64,000 bases of DNA from an uncultured Oscillibacter sp. (GTDB lineage: Bacteria; Bacillota; Clostridia; Oscillospirales; Oscillospiraceae), in assembly GCA_910577405.1 (NCBI GenBank), contig CAJTMG010000002.1, positions 1 through 64,000 on the forward strand, in the 5' to 3' direction. The notes beneath the pieces are model-generated. The model was given only the letters and a program-made list of their open reading frames with translations. It was not told the DNA's origin and made no database searches. The stretch's first letter is position 1, and each line of letters begins with the position of its first letter. A program made the position numbers and the translations under genes. Shown here piece after piece: positions 24,639 through 33,540 of this stretch.

Positions 24639-25754
24639 TCAGACGTTTTTCCCATAAAAGAACGCGTCGCACTTAATCATGCCGTTATAGAGCTTCCGTT
24701 TTTTATCAGCGGGCCGTCCGAAGCAGCGTTCGAACTCGGTATGGGAGCTGAGAACGATGGTCCGCCAGCCGGAGGGAAGGTCCGCCAGCGCCGCGCCGAA
24801 GGCCCGATACAACGCCTCGGCCTCCTGCTTTTCCAGAAGCCGTTCTCCGTAAGGCGGGTTTGTGACAAGCTGTCCGTAAGCGCTCTCCCGATGGAATTTC
24901 GCGGCGTCGGCGGTCTCAAAGCGCACGCAGTCCGAAACCCCGGCAAGCTCTGCGTTATGCCGGGCCAGTTCCACCGCGTCGGGGTCGATATCGCCGCCCC
25001 AGATGTCGTAGCTCCCATGAAATTCCTTGTCCTGGGCTTCTTCGGCCGCGTCCAGCCAGCATTTTGCGTCCATGGCCTTCCAGCGCTGGGCGGCGAAATG
25101 GCGGTCCAGTCCCGGGGCGCGGTTTTTGGCGATCAGGGCGGCTTCGATGGGAATGGTCCCGGAACCGCAGAAGGGGTCGCAGAACGGGTCCCGGCCCCGG
25201 TAACGGGAAAGAGTGACCAGAGCGGCGGCAAGGGTTTCCCGAAGCGGCGCGCCCATATTCTGCGCCCGGTAGCCCCGTTTATACAGCCCATCCCCGGAGG
25301 TATCCAGATACAAAGACGCCCGGTCCTTGATAATGGCGAACTGAATCTGGTACCGCTCGCCGCTTGCCGGAAGGGTCTCCAGCCCATAGACGCGTCCCAG
25401 ACGGTTTGCCGCGGCCTTCTGGATCACGGACTGACAGGCAGGCACGGAATGAAGGGCAGAATTCAGCGCGTGGCCCTTCACGGGAAACTGGCCGTCGGCG
25501 GGAATGAACGTCTCCCAGGGCAGGGCCAGAACACCCTGGAACAACGCTTCGAAATCCGGCGCGGGAAAGGACCCCAATTCCATCAGGACCCTTGCGCCGC
25601 ATCGCAGATTGATATTGAGCCGGGCGATATCGGCAAAGGAGCCCTCGCAGTGGACGCGGCCGTTTTCTGCCCGGACGCCCCGCAAATCCAGCCGCCGCAT
25701 TTCGTTGGCCACCAAAGCCTCCAGGCCCAGCAGACAGGGGACGGTGAGTATCAT
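24639..25754 (-). CDS. THUMP-domain rRNA methyltransferase (RlmL/YpsC-like)
   Basis: 371 residues. An N-terminal ferredoxin-like/THUMP region (~1-155) precedes a Rossmann methyltransferase domain with DPFCGSGTIPIEAALIA (~195-211) and catalytic TNPPYGER (~298-305). This is the layout of RlmL N-terminal halves and B. subtilis YpsC, which methylate 23S rRNA guanine N2 (G2445 in E. coli). ATG 25754 follows AAGGAGG. It is 150 bases downstream of ptsI on the same strand. Confidence 0.9.
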   Translation of the reverse strand: MILTVPCLLGLEALVANEMRRLDLRGVRAENGRVHCEGSFADIARLNINLRCGARVLMELGSFPAPDFEALFQGVLALPWETFIPADGQFPVKGHALNSALHSVPACQSVIQKAAANRLGRVYGLETLPASGERYQIQFAIIKDRASLYLDTSGDGLYKRGYRAQNMGAPLRETLAAALVTLSRYRGRDPFCDPFCGSGTIPIEAALIAKNRAPGLDRHFAAQRWKAMDAKCWLDAAEEAQDKEFHGSYDIWGGDIDPDAVELARHNAELAGVSDCVRFETADAAKFHRESAYGQLVTNPPYGERLLEKQEAEALYRAFGAALADLPSGWRTIVLSSHTEFERCFGRPADKKRKLYNGMIKCDAFFYGKNV

Positions 25755-25855
25755 ATGGACCTCCTTAAAAGAATTCCAAAAAGGAAGCGACGCCGTTTTG
25801 CAAGCGCCGCTCCATAGAATGTTGTTTTCGCGGTAAAAACGCCAGCCCGCAGACC

Positions 25856-25889
25856 CTGCCTGACAGGAAGCATCGGTCCCGTCAGGCAG
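25856..25889 (-). terminator. Hairpin after ptsI
   Basis: CTGCCTGAC pairs with GTCAGGCAG over a 16-base loop just past the ptsI stop. The T run on the minus strand comes only about 15 bases later, so termination may be partial. Confidence 0.5.
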
Positions 25890-25904
25890 TTCTGAGGGAT
25901 GAAA

Positions 25905-27551
25905 TCAGGTGAGCTTTTGCACCTCGGACGTCTTGGAGAGATCCAGGCTCCGAATGAGCTTGCGAAGGGGCAGAACGGCGGAAGGAGAAACGCTCAGTTC
26001 GTCCAGGCCCATGCGGAGGAACGTTTCCGTCAGGGTCTGATCCGCGCCCAGCTCGCCGCAGATGCCCACCCAGCAGCCGTGACGGTGACCGGCTTCCACG
26101 GTATGCTTAATCATCCGCAAAACGGCAGGATGGTGGGAATCATAGAAATTATCCAGCTTTGGATTCTGCCGGTCAATGGCTAACGTATACTGCGTCAGGT
26201 CGTTGGTGCCCAGGGAGAAGAACTGCACTTCCTCGGCAAGCTCTTCAGCCATCATCACGGCGGCGGGGGTCTCAACCATAATGCCGATTTCCACCTCGCC
26301 CATGGCAACGCCCCGTTCTTTCAGCTCAGCCCTGCACTCTTCCAGCAGCTCTTTGGCGTCCCGGACCTCGCGCACGGAGATAACCATGGGGAACATAATG
26401 GACACGGTGCCGAAGGCGCTGGCCCGCAGAATTGCCCGGAGCTGGGTCTTGAAGATATCCTTCCGCGTCAGGCAGATCCGGATAGCGCGGTAACCCAGGG
26501 CGGGATTCTCTTCCTTATCCAGCTCAAAGTAATCCGCCTGTTTATCCGCGCCGATATCCAGTGTCCGGATGATGACCTTTTTGCCGGCCATTGTTTCCAC
26601 GACCCGCTTATAAAGCAGGAACTGCTGGTCTTCTGTCGGATAATCCTGGGAATCCAGATAAATGAACTCGCTCCGGAACAGGCCGATTCCCTGGGCGTCG
26701 TTCTGGATGACCAGGCCCACGTCACTGGCATTGCCGATATTGGCATAGACCTTGATTTCACGGCCGTCCAGGGTGATGTTGGGCTTTTTCTTCAAGGTCT
26801 GGAGCAGCGCTTCCTGTTTCAGGTCATTGCTTCGTTTTTCCTCCATGGCGGTGAGCAGCTCGGCGGCAGGCTCGATGTACACGCAGCTGTTGTACCCGTC
26901 AATGACAGCCATTTTGCCGTCCCAGTCGTCCTGGAAGTCCACGCCGATCAGGGCAGGGATATTCATGGTCCGGGCGAGAATGGCGGTATGGCTGTTGGAG
27001 GAACCGTGTCGGGTAATGAAGCCCAGGAGCTTGCTCTTATCCAGCTGCACGGTTTCGCTGGGGGTCAGATCGTCGGCCACGAGGATAGCGGGCTTATCGT
27101 CCAGCAGATCGCCGTCGGACTGACCGGTGAGGATGTTGACCACCCGTCGGGAAATATCCTTGATATCCGTAGCCCGCGCCCGCATATAGGCGTCCTCCAT
27201 GGCGGCGAAGGCGGCGGCCAGGTTATCGCCCGCGGTAGCCACAGCGTATTCGGCCGTAGCGCCCTGGGTGTCAATGATGCTCTTCACAGAGTCAAGCAGG
27301 TCGTCGTCCTCCAGCATCATCTGATGAATCTCAAAAATGGCGGCATTCTCTTCGCCCACCTCGTCCAGGGCCTTGTCATAGAGCACGCCAAGCTGTTCCT
27401 GCGCCTTCACGCGGGCGGCGTCAAAGCGGGCGTATTCCTCCTCTGGCGTCAGACTGGAATTGACTGTGGTTTCCGTCTCATCCTTCTTATAGATCCGCAG
27501 GGGACCGATGGCAATACCATTGAGAATTGATTTTCCAGTTGCAACCTGCAT
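25905..27551 (-). CDS. ptsI: Phosphoenolpyruvate-protein phosphotransferase (PTS enzyme I)
   Basis: 548 residues, slightly shorter than the usual ~570. It takes phosphate from PEP and passes it to HPr. The N-terminal HPr-binding helical domain is followed by the active-site His loop HGSSNSHTAILAR (~185-197). The PEP-binding barrel carries SEFIYL, FPMVISVREV and LGTNDLTQYTLAIDR (~447-461). Start ATG 27551 follows AAGGAGG. No HPr gene is adjacent, but a PfkB sugar kinase lies directly upstream on the same strand. Confidence 0.94.
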   Translation of the reverse strand: MQVATGKSILNGIAIGPLRIYKKDETETTVNSSLTPEEEYARFDAARVKAQEQLGVLYDKALDEVGEENAAIFEIHQMMLEDDDLLDSVKSIIDTQGATAEYAVATAGDNLAAAFAAMEDAYMRARATDIKDISRRVVNILTGQSDGDLLDDKPAILVADDLTPSETVQLDKSKLLGFITRHGSSNSHTAILARTMNIPALIGVDFQDDWDGKMAVIDGYNSCVYIEPAAELLTAMEEKRSNDLKQEALLQTLKKKPNITLDGREIKVYANIGNASDVGLVIQNDAQGIGLFRSEFIYLDSQDYPTEDQQFLLYKRVVETMAGKKVIIRTLDIGADKQADYFELDKEENPALGYRAIRICLTRKDIFKTQLRAILRASAFGTVSIMFPMVISVREVRDAKELLEECRAELKERGVAMGEVEIGIMVETPAAVMMAEELAEEVQFFSLGTNDLTQYTLAIDRQNPKLDNFYDSHHPAVLRMIKHTVEAGHRHGCWVGICGELGADQTLTETFLRMGLDELSVSPSAVLPLRKLIRSLDLSKTSEVQKLT

Positions 27552-27708
27552 CAGGGGGTTCCTCCTTCCAAACTTTCAAGGGTCTTGATAAAGAATTCGT
27601 AAGCGCGGTATAGGCAGGGCCTTGAGAACCCTTCCCTTGGCGTGCGTCATGGCATCCCAGCCTTTCCTGTAAGGATTGAAGTCACCGGAAAAAATCCGGA
27701 GAGTCGTC

Positions 27709-28680
27709 TCAAACAAGCGCGCCGTCTGGCAAACGGGCCTGGCCATCGTCCCCGAACATTTCAGAAAGCCGGGGCATAGCAGGGATTGCGCCGCTGCGGG
27801 AGCAGGTAAAAGCGGCGGCACGGTTTGCGAAGGCGAGGATATCCTTCAATTCTGCGGAAGTCAGCCCCTCCAGCGGACCGGCCTCCCGTTTGCAAAGCCG
27901 GCTCAGGACCGCGCCGAAGAAGGTATCTCCCGCGCCGTTGGTATCCGCCACCTTCACAGGGATACCGGGCTGACGCCAGCACTGGTCCTTCCAGCGGCAG
28001 AACACGCCGTTGCCCCCCAGGGTAATCAGCACCAGACTGACGCCCTGTTCGGCCAGGATACGGCTTCCCTCCTCCAGCTCGTTGACGCCGGTGAGGAAAA
28101 CGACCTCCTCCTCGGACAGCTTGATGACGTCCACCAGGGGCAGAGGAATGCGCATCCACTCGGCGGCGTGGCCCTCGTCGTCCCAGAGCGCGGCGCGGTA
28201 GTTCGGGTCATAGCTCACCAGGACCCCGGCGCGGTGGGCGGCTCTGGCGGCGAAGATGGTAGCGTTTCTGGACAGCCCCGGCGTGAGGCTGACAGAACCG
28301 AAATGCAGGATTTTGCTTTTCAGAAGGGCGAATTCGTTGACTTCTTCCGGGGACAGGTTCTGGTCAGCGCCCCGGACGAAACGGAAGCTGCGTTCACCGG
28401 CGGGGTCCACGGAAACCACGGCCATGGTGGTAGGTCTGCTGTCCTTCCGGAGTCCGGAACAGTCCACGCCGTCGTTTGTCAGCACGGACCGCAGGTAAGC
28501 CCCGAAAGCGTCGCCGCCCACTTTGCCGATGAAGGCCGTCTGAATCCCCAGTCTGGAAGCGGCCACGGCCACGTTTGCAGGCGCGCCGCCGGGATTGGCT
28601 GCAAAGAGAGGCACGTCATATTCATTGACGCCAATCTGAGTCAAATCAATCAAAATTTCGCCAATAGCAGTCAGGTCCAT
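27709..28680 (-). CDS. PfkB-family carbohydrate kinase (fructokinase-like)
   Basis: 323 residues from ATG 28680, preceded by GGAG at 8 bases; a TTG 24 bases upstream is less likely. PfkB signatures: GGAPANVAVAASRLG (~33-47, with GKVGGDAFG just after) and DTNGAGDTFFGAVLS (~250-264, catalytic Asp in GAGD). The overall style is that of fructokinases of the ribokinase family, but the sugar is not determined by the motifs. It is followed by ptsI, and its promoter has LacI/CcpA-type operator candidates, in line with sugar control. Confidence 0.87.
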   Translation of the reverse strand: MDLTAIGEILIDLTQIGVNEYDVPLFAANPGGAPANVAVAASRLGIQTAFIGKVGGDAFGAYLRSVLTNDGVDCSGLRKDSRPTTMAVVSVDPAGERSFRFVRGADQNLSPEEVNEFALLKSKILHFGSVSLTPGLSRNATIFAARAAHRAGVLVSYDPNYRAALWDDEGHAAEWMRIPLPLVDVIKLSEEEVVFLTGVNELEEGSRILAEQGVSLVLITLGGNGVFCRWKDQCWRQPGIPVKVADTNGAGDTFFGAVLSRLCKREAGPLEGLTSAELKDILAFANRAAAFTCSRSGAIPAMPRLSEMFGDDGQARLPDGALV

Positions 28681-28733
28681 AAAAAAATCTCCAATCTCAA
28701 TCAAGCTGCCCTCTCTCAGCGTGCTTTTCTAAT

Positions 28734-28762
28734 ATCTTACCAGAATCAAGGCTCTTTGTCCA
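28734..28762 (-). promoter_or_regulatory. Sigma-A promoter of the PfkB kinase gene
   Basis: Minus strand TGGACA (28762-28757), 17-bp spacer, TAAGAT (28739-28734). Confidence 0.7.
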
Positions 28763-28776
28763 GACTTTTGCGGACC

Positions 28777-28790
28777 CGAAAACGATTTCG
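28777..28790 (-). promoter_or_regulatory. LacI/CcpA-type operator candidate 1
   Basis: CGAAAACGATTTCG is an imperfect palindrome around a central CG, as in LacI-family and cre sites (TGNAANCGNTNNCA; only the outermost T and A differ). It sits 14 bases upstream of the -35 box. Confidence 0.45.
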
Positions 28791-28853
28791 CATTCCCGCC
28801 CGGCAGAAAGAAAGGCCTCTGACGGTATCTCAAAAAAGGCATTCCGGCGTTTA

Positions 28854-28867
28854 CGGAAACGCTACCG
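28854..28867 (-). promoter_or_regulatory. LacI/CcpA-type operator candidate 2
   Basis: CGGAAACGCTACCG fits the same pattern with the same end bases, 77 bases upstream of candidate 1. Confidence 0.35.
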
Positions 28868-28904
28868 GCAAACAAAAATATGAAATAAAAATTTTAACAA
28901 GAAA

Positions 28905-28960
28905 GCAAAATTCTCCCCTGCCGGCGGTTCCCTCGAAAGGGCAGACCGGCGGCAGGGGAG
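28905..28960 (-). terminator. Strong intrinsic terminator of asnS
   Basis: Minus strand CTCCCCTGCCGCCGG pairs with CCGCCGGCAGGGGAG and is followed by AATTTTGCTTT. Confidence 0.8.
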
Positions 28961-29006
28961 GACGGGAAATGGCGAAGGCTGTTCCCGGGTTTATCAAAAG
29001 GGGCGA

Positions 29007-30401
29007 TCAGAAATCAGCGCTTCCGACGGTACGGGGATGAGGCAGCACGTCCCGGATATTGGCCACGCCGGTAAGGTACATGACCAGACGCTCGAAGCCC
29101 AGACCGAATCCGGCATGACGGCAGGAACCGTAGCGCCGCAGATCGCAGTACCACCAATAGCTTGCGGGGTCCATGCCCAGCTCCTGAATCCGGGCCTCCA
29201 GGATGTCCAGACGTTCCTCGCGCTGGCTTCCTCCGATGATCTCGCCGATTCCGGGCACCAGGCAGTCCGCGGCGGCCACGGTCTTTCCATCGTCGTTCAG
29301 CCGCATATAGAACGCCTTGATTTCCTTGGGATAATCCGTCACAAAGACCGGGCGCTTGTAGACCTGTTCTGTCAGATAGCGTTCGTGCTCCGTCTGGAGG
29401 TCGCAGCCCCAGAAGACTTTGTAATCAAATTTGTCATTGTTTTTCTCCAGGATTTCCACGGCCTCGGTATAAGAAACCCGTCCGAAATCGGAGCTGGCCA
29501 CATGATCCAGGCGCTCCAGCAGGCCCTTATCCACAAAGCTGTTAAAGAACGTCAGCTCATCGGGGCAGCGTTCCATGACCCGCTTGATTGCGAACTTGAT
29601 CATAGCCTCCGCGATATCCATGTCTCCGGCCAGGTCACAGAAGGCCATTTCCGGCTCGATCATCCAGAACTCGGCGGCATGGCGGGCGGTATTGGAATTC
29701 TCAGCCCGGAACGTCGGCCCGAAGGTGTACACGTCGCCGAAGGCCATAGCGAAGTTCTCGGCGTTAAGCTGTCCGGAGACGGTAAGGTTTGCGGGACGGC
29801 CGAAGAAGTCCTGACTGAAATCGACTTTCCCGTCCTCGGTCCGGGGCGGATTTTCGGGGTCCAGGGTGGTGACGCGGAACATCTCGCCCGCACCCTCGCA
29901 GTCGCTGGCGGTAATGATCGGCGTATGGACGTACAAAAAGCCCCGGCTCTGGAAGAACTCATGAATTGCAAAAGCGGCGGCGCTCCGTACCCGGAATGCG
30001 GCGGAGAAAAGGTTTGTCCGGGGCCGCAGATGCTGGATGGTCCGGAGATATTCCACCGTATGCCGTTTTTTCTGAAGGGGATAGTCCGGCGTAGAAGAAC
30101 CCTCGACCTCGATGCTGGCGGCTTTCAATTCCAAGGGCTGTTTGGCCTCCGGGGTCAGGACGACAGTGCCAGTGACGATCAGCGCCGCGCCGACGTTCTG
30201 GGAAGCGATGTCCTTGTAATTTTCCAGGGTCCCTGTTTCCATGACGACCTGCAAATTTTTCATACAGGACCCGTCGTTCAGCTCGATGAAGCCGAAATTC
30301 TTCATGTCCCGGATGGTCCGCGCCCAGCCGCCCACGGTGACGGTCTGACCTGCCAGGGCGTCCATATCGGCAAACAGAGACGCGATTTTCGTATAGCTCA
30401 T
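29007..30401 (-). CDS. asnS: Asparaginyl-tRNA synthetase
   Basis: 464 residues from ATG 30401. The start MSYTKI fits family length better than the ATG four codons upstream, and GGGTGA stands ahead of it. An OB-fold anticodon-binding N-terminus (TVGGWARTIRDMKNFGFIEL) precedes a class II catalytic domain with the motif-2 region FRAENSNTARHAAEFWMIE (~215-233) and C-terminal GLGFERLVMYLTGVANIRD (motif 3). It charges tRNA-Asn directly. The leader carries a 43-base tandem repeat. Confidence 0.95.
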   Translation of the reverse strand: MSYTKIASLFADMDALAGQTVTVGGWARTIRDMKNFGFIELNDGSCMKNLQVVMETGTLENYKDIASQNVGAALIVTGTVVLTPEAKQPLELKAASIEVEGSSTPDYPLQKKRHTVEYLRTIQHLRPRTNLFSAAFRVRSAAAFAIHEFFQSRGFLYVHTPIITASDCEGAGEMFRVTTLDPENPPRTEDGKVDFSQDFFGRPANLTVSGQLNAENFAMAFGDVYTFGPTFRAENSNTARHAAEFWMIEPEMAFCDLAGDMDIAEAMIKFAIKRVMERCPDELTFFNSFVDKGLLERLDHVASSDFGRVSYTEAVEILEKNNDKFDYKVFWGCDLQTEHERYLTEQVYKRPVFVTDYPKEIKAFYMRLNDDGKTVAAADCLVPGIGEIIGGSQREERLDILEARIQELGMDPASYWWYCDLRRYGSCRHAGFGLGFERLVMYLTGVANIRDVLPHPRTVGSADF

Positions 30402-30436
30402 AGTTTCACCCATTTCTGATTGAAGTGAACGGGAAG

Positions 30437-30536
30437 CCGGAAGAAATCCCGATTCCTGACCAGCGCAGTGAACAGGCCCCCGGAAGAAATCCCGATTCCT
30501 GACCAGCGCAGTGAACAGGCCCCCGGAAAAAAATCC
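30437..30536. repeat. 43-base tandem repeat in the asnS leader
   Basis: Two exact 43-base copies (30437-30479 and 30480-30522) plus a partial third starting at 30523. Each begins CCGGAAGAAATCCCGATTCC. On the coding strand each unit contains a GGAA...TTCC stem, so the leader would carry repeated small hairpins between promoter and start codon. There are no unique spacers, so it is not CRISPR. Confidence 0.9.
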
Positions 30537-30566
30537 CCAACCTCTCGTTCCCGATTGATACAGTGT

Positions 30567-30594
30567 ATTATATCACGATTCCGGCGGATAGCAA
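30567..30594 (-). promoter_or_regulatory. Sigma-A promoter of asnS
   Basis: Minus strand TTGCTA (30594-30589), 16-bp spacer, TATAAT (30572-30567), placed immediately after the obgE stop codon. It gives a leader of about 160 bases that includes the tandem repeat. Confidence 0.7.
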
Positions 30595-30599
30595 GAGTT

Positions 30600-31880
30600 T
30601 CAGCGCTGATATTCGAACTCGAAGCCGTACAGGACCACGGTATCTCCATCGGCGATGCCCAGTTCTTCAAGCTGCGCGAAGACCCCTGCTTCCCGAAGGT
30701 GCTTGTCAAAGAACATCCGGCTTTCGTAATCGGCGAAATTGATATTGCCCATCAGCCGCTGGAGCCAGGGACCCTCGACGAACCACACGCCGTCCTCGTG
30801 GCGGATATCCAGCGGCGCGGAGGAATCCACAACCGGCTGTTTGGGGACATATTCCGGTTCATAGACGGCCACCGGGGGCAGACCGGCCAGTTTTTCGGCG
30901 ATTAGATTGACCAGTTCCCGGGTATTCTGATGAGCGGCGGCGGAAATCTCCATAACCGGGTACCCCAGCGCGCCCGCCTTTTCCCGGAGGCCTTCCAATA
31001 AAGCGGGGTCTTCCAGGATATCGGTCTTGTTGGCGGCGACAATCTGGGGACGTTTGGCAAGGTCAGGGCTGTAGCGGGCAAGTTCCTGATTGATGGCCTC
31101 GAAATCCGCCGTTGGGTCCCGTCCCTCGCTTCCGGACGCGTCGACCACATGGACCAGAAGACGGCAGCGGTCGATATGCCGGAGGAAGTCGTGCCCCAGA
31201 CCCGCTCCCTCGCTGGCGCCCTCAATGATTCCCGGGATATCAGCCATAACAAAGCTCGCGCCCTCGTCCACCCAGACCACGCCCAGATTGGGGAAGAGGG
31301 TGGTAAAGTGATAGTTGGCGATTTTCGGCTGCGCCTTGCTGACCACGGAAAGCAGCGTCGACTTGCCCACGTTGGGGAAGCCGATCAGCCCCACGTCCGC
31401 CAGCAGCTTCAGCTCTAACACAACCTCATGGCTCTCCCCCGGCAGACCGGCCTTGGCAAACCGGGGCACCTGACGGGTAGGGGTAGCGAAATGACTGTTC
31501 CCCCAGCCGCCACGCCCGCCCCGGCAGAGGGTGAAGGGTTCGCTGGTACTCATATCCGCTATAATTTCATTGCTTTCCGCGTCCCGGACCAGCGTGCCCC
31601 GAGGAACCCGGATAATCAGGTCCTGACCGTCCTTGCCGAATTTCCGCTTGCCCTGGCCGTCCGCGCCGTTGTCCGCCACATATTTGCGCTTGTAACGGAA
31701 ATCCATCAGGGTAGACATATTGTTGTCAACCTGCAAAATAATGGACCCGCCCCGGCCGCCGTCGCCTCCGTCAGGACCGCCCGCCGCCACGTACTTTTCC
31801 CGATGGAAGGATACCGCGCCGTTGCCTCCGTTTCCGGCCCTTACGGTAATGCGGGCTTTATCTACAAATGCTGATGCCAT
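30600..31880 (-). CDS. obgE: Obg GTPase (ribosome assembly)
   Basis: 426 residues in the three-domain form. The glycine-rich N-terminal Obg fold (~1-158; GGDGGRGGSIILQ, GKRKFGKDGQD) is followed by the G domain with GFPNVGKSTLLS (~165-176), DIPGIIEGA and NKTD (~282), and by the C-terminal OCT domain typical of Gram-positive Obg (~345-426). Obg binds 50S precursors and links ribosome assembly to GTP/ppGpp and, in B. subtilis, to sporulation. ATG 31880 follows GGAGG. It usually follows rplU-prp-rpmA; here two extra genes intervene. Confidence 0.96.
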   Translation of the reverse strand: MASAFVDKARITVRAGNGGNGAVSFHREKYVAAGGPDGGDGGRGGSIILQVDNNMSTLMDFRYKRKYVADNGADGQGKRKFGKDGQDLIIRVPRGTLVRDAESNEIIADMSTSEPFTLCRGGRGGWGNSHFATPTRQVPRFAKAGLPGESHEVVLELKLLADVGLIGFPNVGKSTLLSVVSKAQPKIANYHFTTLFPNLGVVWVDEGASFVMADIPGIIEGASEGAGLGHDFLRHIDRCRLLVHVVDASGSEGRDPTADFEAINQELARYSPDLAKRPQIVAANKTDILEDPALLEGLREKAGALGYPVMEISAAAHQNTRELVNLIAEKLAGLPPVAVYEPEYVPKQPVVDSSAPLDIRHEDGVWFVEGPWLQRLMGNINFADYESRMFFDKHLREAGVFAQLEELGIADGDTVVLYGFEFEYQR

Positions 31881-31948
31881 AAATTCCTCCTTTTGCAGCA
31901 GGCTTTTTCTTTTGCTGAGAGCTTTTTTGAAAATACGTCTGCGCGTGT

Positions 31949-32587
31949 TTAATGATTATGCCATTCCTGGAAGGTCAGGCTCTCGTCCAGAACGTCGTAA
32001 GCGCCGCAGAGCAGTTCCGCCCCGAAGCCGTCGGAGCATTGAAAGGCGATATTTCCGTCCTCCAGGCTCAGGTATTCCGGCTCGATGGAAGTCAGCAGCG
32101 CGTCCCAGTCCAGGGCCGGGAAGTTCTTCCGCAGGACGGCTTCCACATCGGCTTTTTCCTGCGTGCCGTCGTTAGGGGCGTCTTGGTAAGCCGATTCCAG
32201 CGCGTTCATTTCATCCCAATAAGGGTTGTAGACGTTCTCGTCCGGGTCCGGGGGCAGGAATTCACTCCGGGTCAGCCCGCTGATCTCCCAGAAAGGATAT
32301 CCGCAGGCTTCCCAATCCTCAAAGGCCAGAATCAAAAAATTATCATTGACCTGCTTGCGGTTCTTCCGGATTTTTTCCTCAAAGGCGTTGAAATATTCGG
32401 TCAGGCAGGCGGAAAGGGCGTCGTCGGAGCAGTCCGGTCCCAGACGTTCCCGGACGGTTTTCCAGTCCCGCAGACGGTCCGGCTTGTCATAAAGGTGAAT
32501 CTTCTCCCCGTCGTACAGGCCCATATAGCCGCAGTCGAAGCAGCCCGAAATCCGGACCTCCCCGCCGTGAATCTGAATGTCAAGCAT
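31949..32587 (-). CDS. Hypothetical acidic protein
   Basis: 212 residues, ATG 32587 after AGGAGGG. I do not recognise the family. The sequence is acidic and rich in aromatic residues (FEDWEACGYPFWEISG, NVYNPYWDEMNALESAY), without signal peptide or membrane segment, so it should be cytosolic. It lies between a DUF3788 gene and obgE on the same strand. The composition and the position next to other small accessory genes are reminiscent of immunity-type proteins, but this is only an impression. Confidence 0.7.
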   Translation of the reverse strand: MLDIQIHGGEVRISGCFDCGYMGLYDGEKIHLYDKPDRLRDWKTVRERLGPDCSDDALSACLTEYFNAFEEKIRKNRKQVNDNFLILAFEDWEACGYPFWEISGLTRSEFLPPDPDENVYNPYWDEMNALESAYQDAPNDGTQEKADVEAVLRKNFPALDWDALLTSIEPEYLSLEDGNIAFQCSDGFGAELLCGAYDVLDESLTFQEWHNH

Positions 32588-32617
32588 GGCGTGTCCCTCC
32601 TTGGTGGATTTGATTTG

Positions 32618-33031
32618 CTATTTCCGGTTTGGCTTTCTTTTGATGGCCAGCAATTTCATGTAATCATCAAAATCAGCTGTACTGACCGGCTCAAACATAA
32701 CCCATTTTCCGTCACGGTAAGTCTTTGCCTCATCATACTGCCTGCAAACATTGTCAGAAAGCGCGCCCCTGATCGCTTCAAATTTTGCTCTTTCATCTTT
32801 CCCGAAGATAATCATGAAACCAACGCAACGACTTTTCGCGTATAAGCTGCAAAGGGTTTTCCCGCCTCTGCGATACTTATATTCGTACATCCAATTTTTC
32901 CCGCCAGCGTTCCATATCCGTTCCATATCATATGTTTCATCAATCGCGGAACACAACGCCAGCCAAACCTCATACAAGGATTGTCCAAGCAATTCGGTCA
33001 TAATGGCTTGGGACGGTATCTTTTCAAGCAT
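32618..33031 (-). CDS. DUF3788-like protein
   Basis: 137 residues from ATG 33031, which follows GGAGG; the longer in-frame extension has no ribosome site. The sequence (WNAGGKNWMYEYKYRRGGKT, VGFMIIFGKDERAKFE) resembles DUF3788 proteins of unknown function from memory of the family. It is cytosolic. It has its own promoter (33066-33094), separated by a terminator from the ribosomal operon, and leads a unit with the 31949 gene and possibly obgE. Confidence 0.75.
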   Translation of the reverse strand: MLEKIPSQAIMTELLGQSLYEVWLALCSAIDETYDMERIWNAGGKNWMYEYKYRRGGKTLCSLYAKSRCVGFMIIFGKDERAKFEAIRGALSDNVCRQYDEAKTYRDGKWVMFEPVSTADFDDYMKLLAIKRKPNRK

Positions 33032-33065
33032 AATATTCCTCCGCAGACTGTGCTTTGTTGATTGA

Positions 33066-33094
33066 ATTATACCATGTCCGACAGCGAGACACAA
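33066..33094 (-). promoter_or_regulatory. Sigma-A promoter of the DUF3788 gene
   Basis: Minus strand TTGTGT (33094-33089), 17-bp spacer, TATAAT (33071-33066). Confidence 0.7.
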
Positions 33095-33157
33095 GACGCA
33101 GCTTTGGGGCGGCGGCCGGCAAGGAAGGGGAAGCCATCCCGCGCAAGGCCCTGCCGG

Positions 33158-33191
33158 AAAAGAAGAAGCCCCGGAGCAGCGTCCGGAGCTT
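33158..33191 (-). terminator. Terminator of the rplU-prp-rpmA operon
   Basis: Minus strand AAGCTCCGG pairs with CCGGGGCTT and is followed by CTTCTTTT, directly after the rpmA stop codon. Confidence 0.65.
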
Positions 33192-33198
33192 GCAGTCT

Positions 33199-33480
33199 TT
33201 ATTCGGCCTCGTAAACGGAGACCTGCTTGCGGTCCTTCCCCAGCCGCTCGAAACGGACTGTACCGCTGGCGGTGGCAAAGAGGGTATCGTCACTGCCGCG
33301 GCCCACGTTCACGCCGGGGTGGATATGGGTGCCGCGCTGACGGACGAGGATGTTGCCCGCCTTGACGAACTGGCCGTCCGCCCGCTTGGGACCAAGACGC
33401 TTGGCTTTGGAATCGCGGCCGTTCTTAGTGGAGCCGCCGCCCTTCTTGTGAGCGAAGAACTGTAAACCAATATACAGCAT
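33199..33480 (-). CDS. rpmA: Ribosomal protein bL27 with cleavable N-terminal leader
   Basis: 93 residues. The N-terminus MLYIGLQFFAHKKGGGSTKN carries the Firmicutes nine-residue extension ending in FF before AHKKGG, which the protease Prp removes during ribosome assembly; the mature N-terminus then reaches the peptidyl-transferase centre. The rest is a canonical L27 (LGPKRADGQFVKAGNILVRQ, GTHIHPG). Prp is encoded next door. The start follows a GGAAGG site. Confidence 0.97.
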   Translation of the reverse strand: MLYIGLQFFAHKKGGGSTKNGRDSKAKRLGPKRADGQFVKAGNILVRQRGTHIHPGVNVGRGSDDTLFATASGTVRFERLGKDRKQVSVYEAE

Positions 33481-33540
33481 AATAGCAGAACCTTCCTTTC
33501 TGTTTCAATTCACACCCCCGCGCAGGGAGTGCCGGAGGAG

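Noticed and set aside
30437..30536. CRISPR-like direct repeats
   Set aside because: The 43-base units are directly adjacent with no unique spacers and no cas genes nearby.
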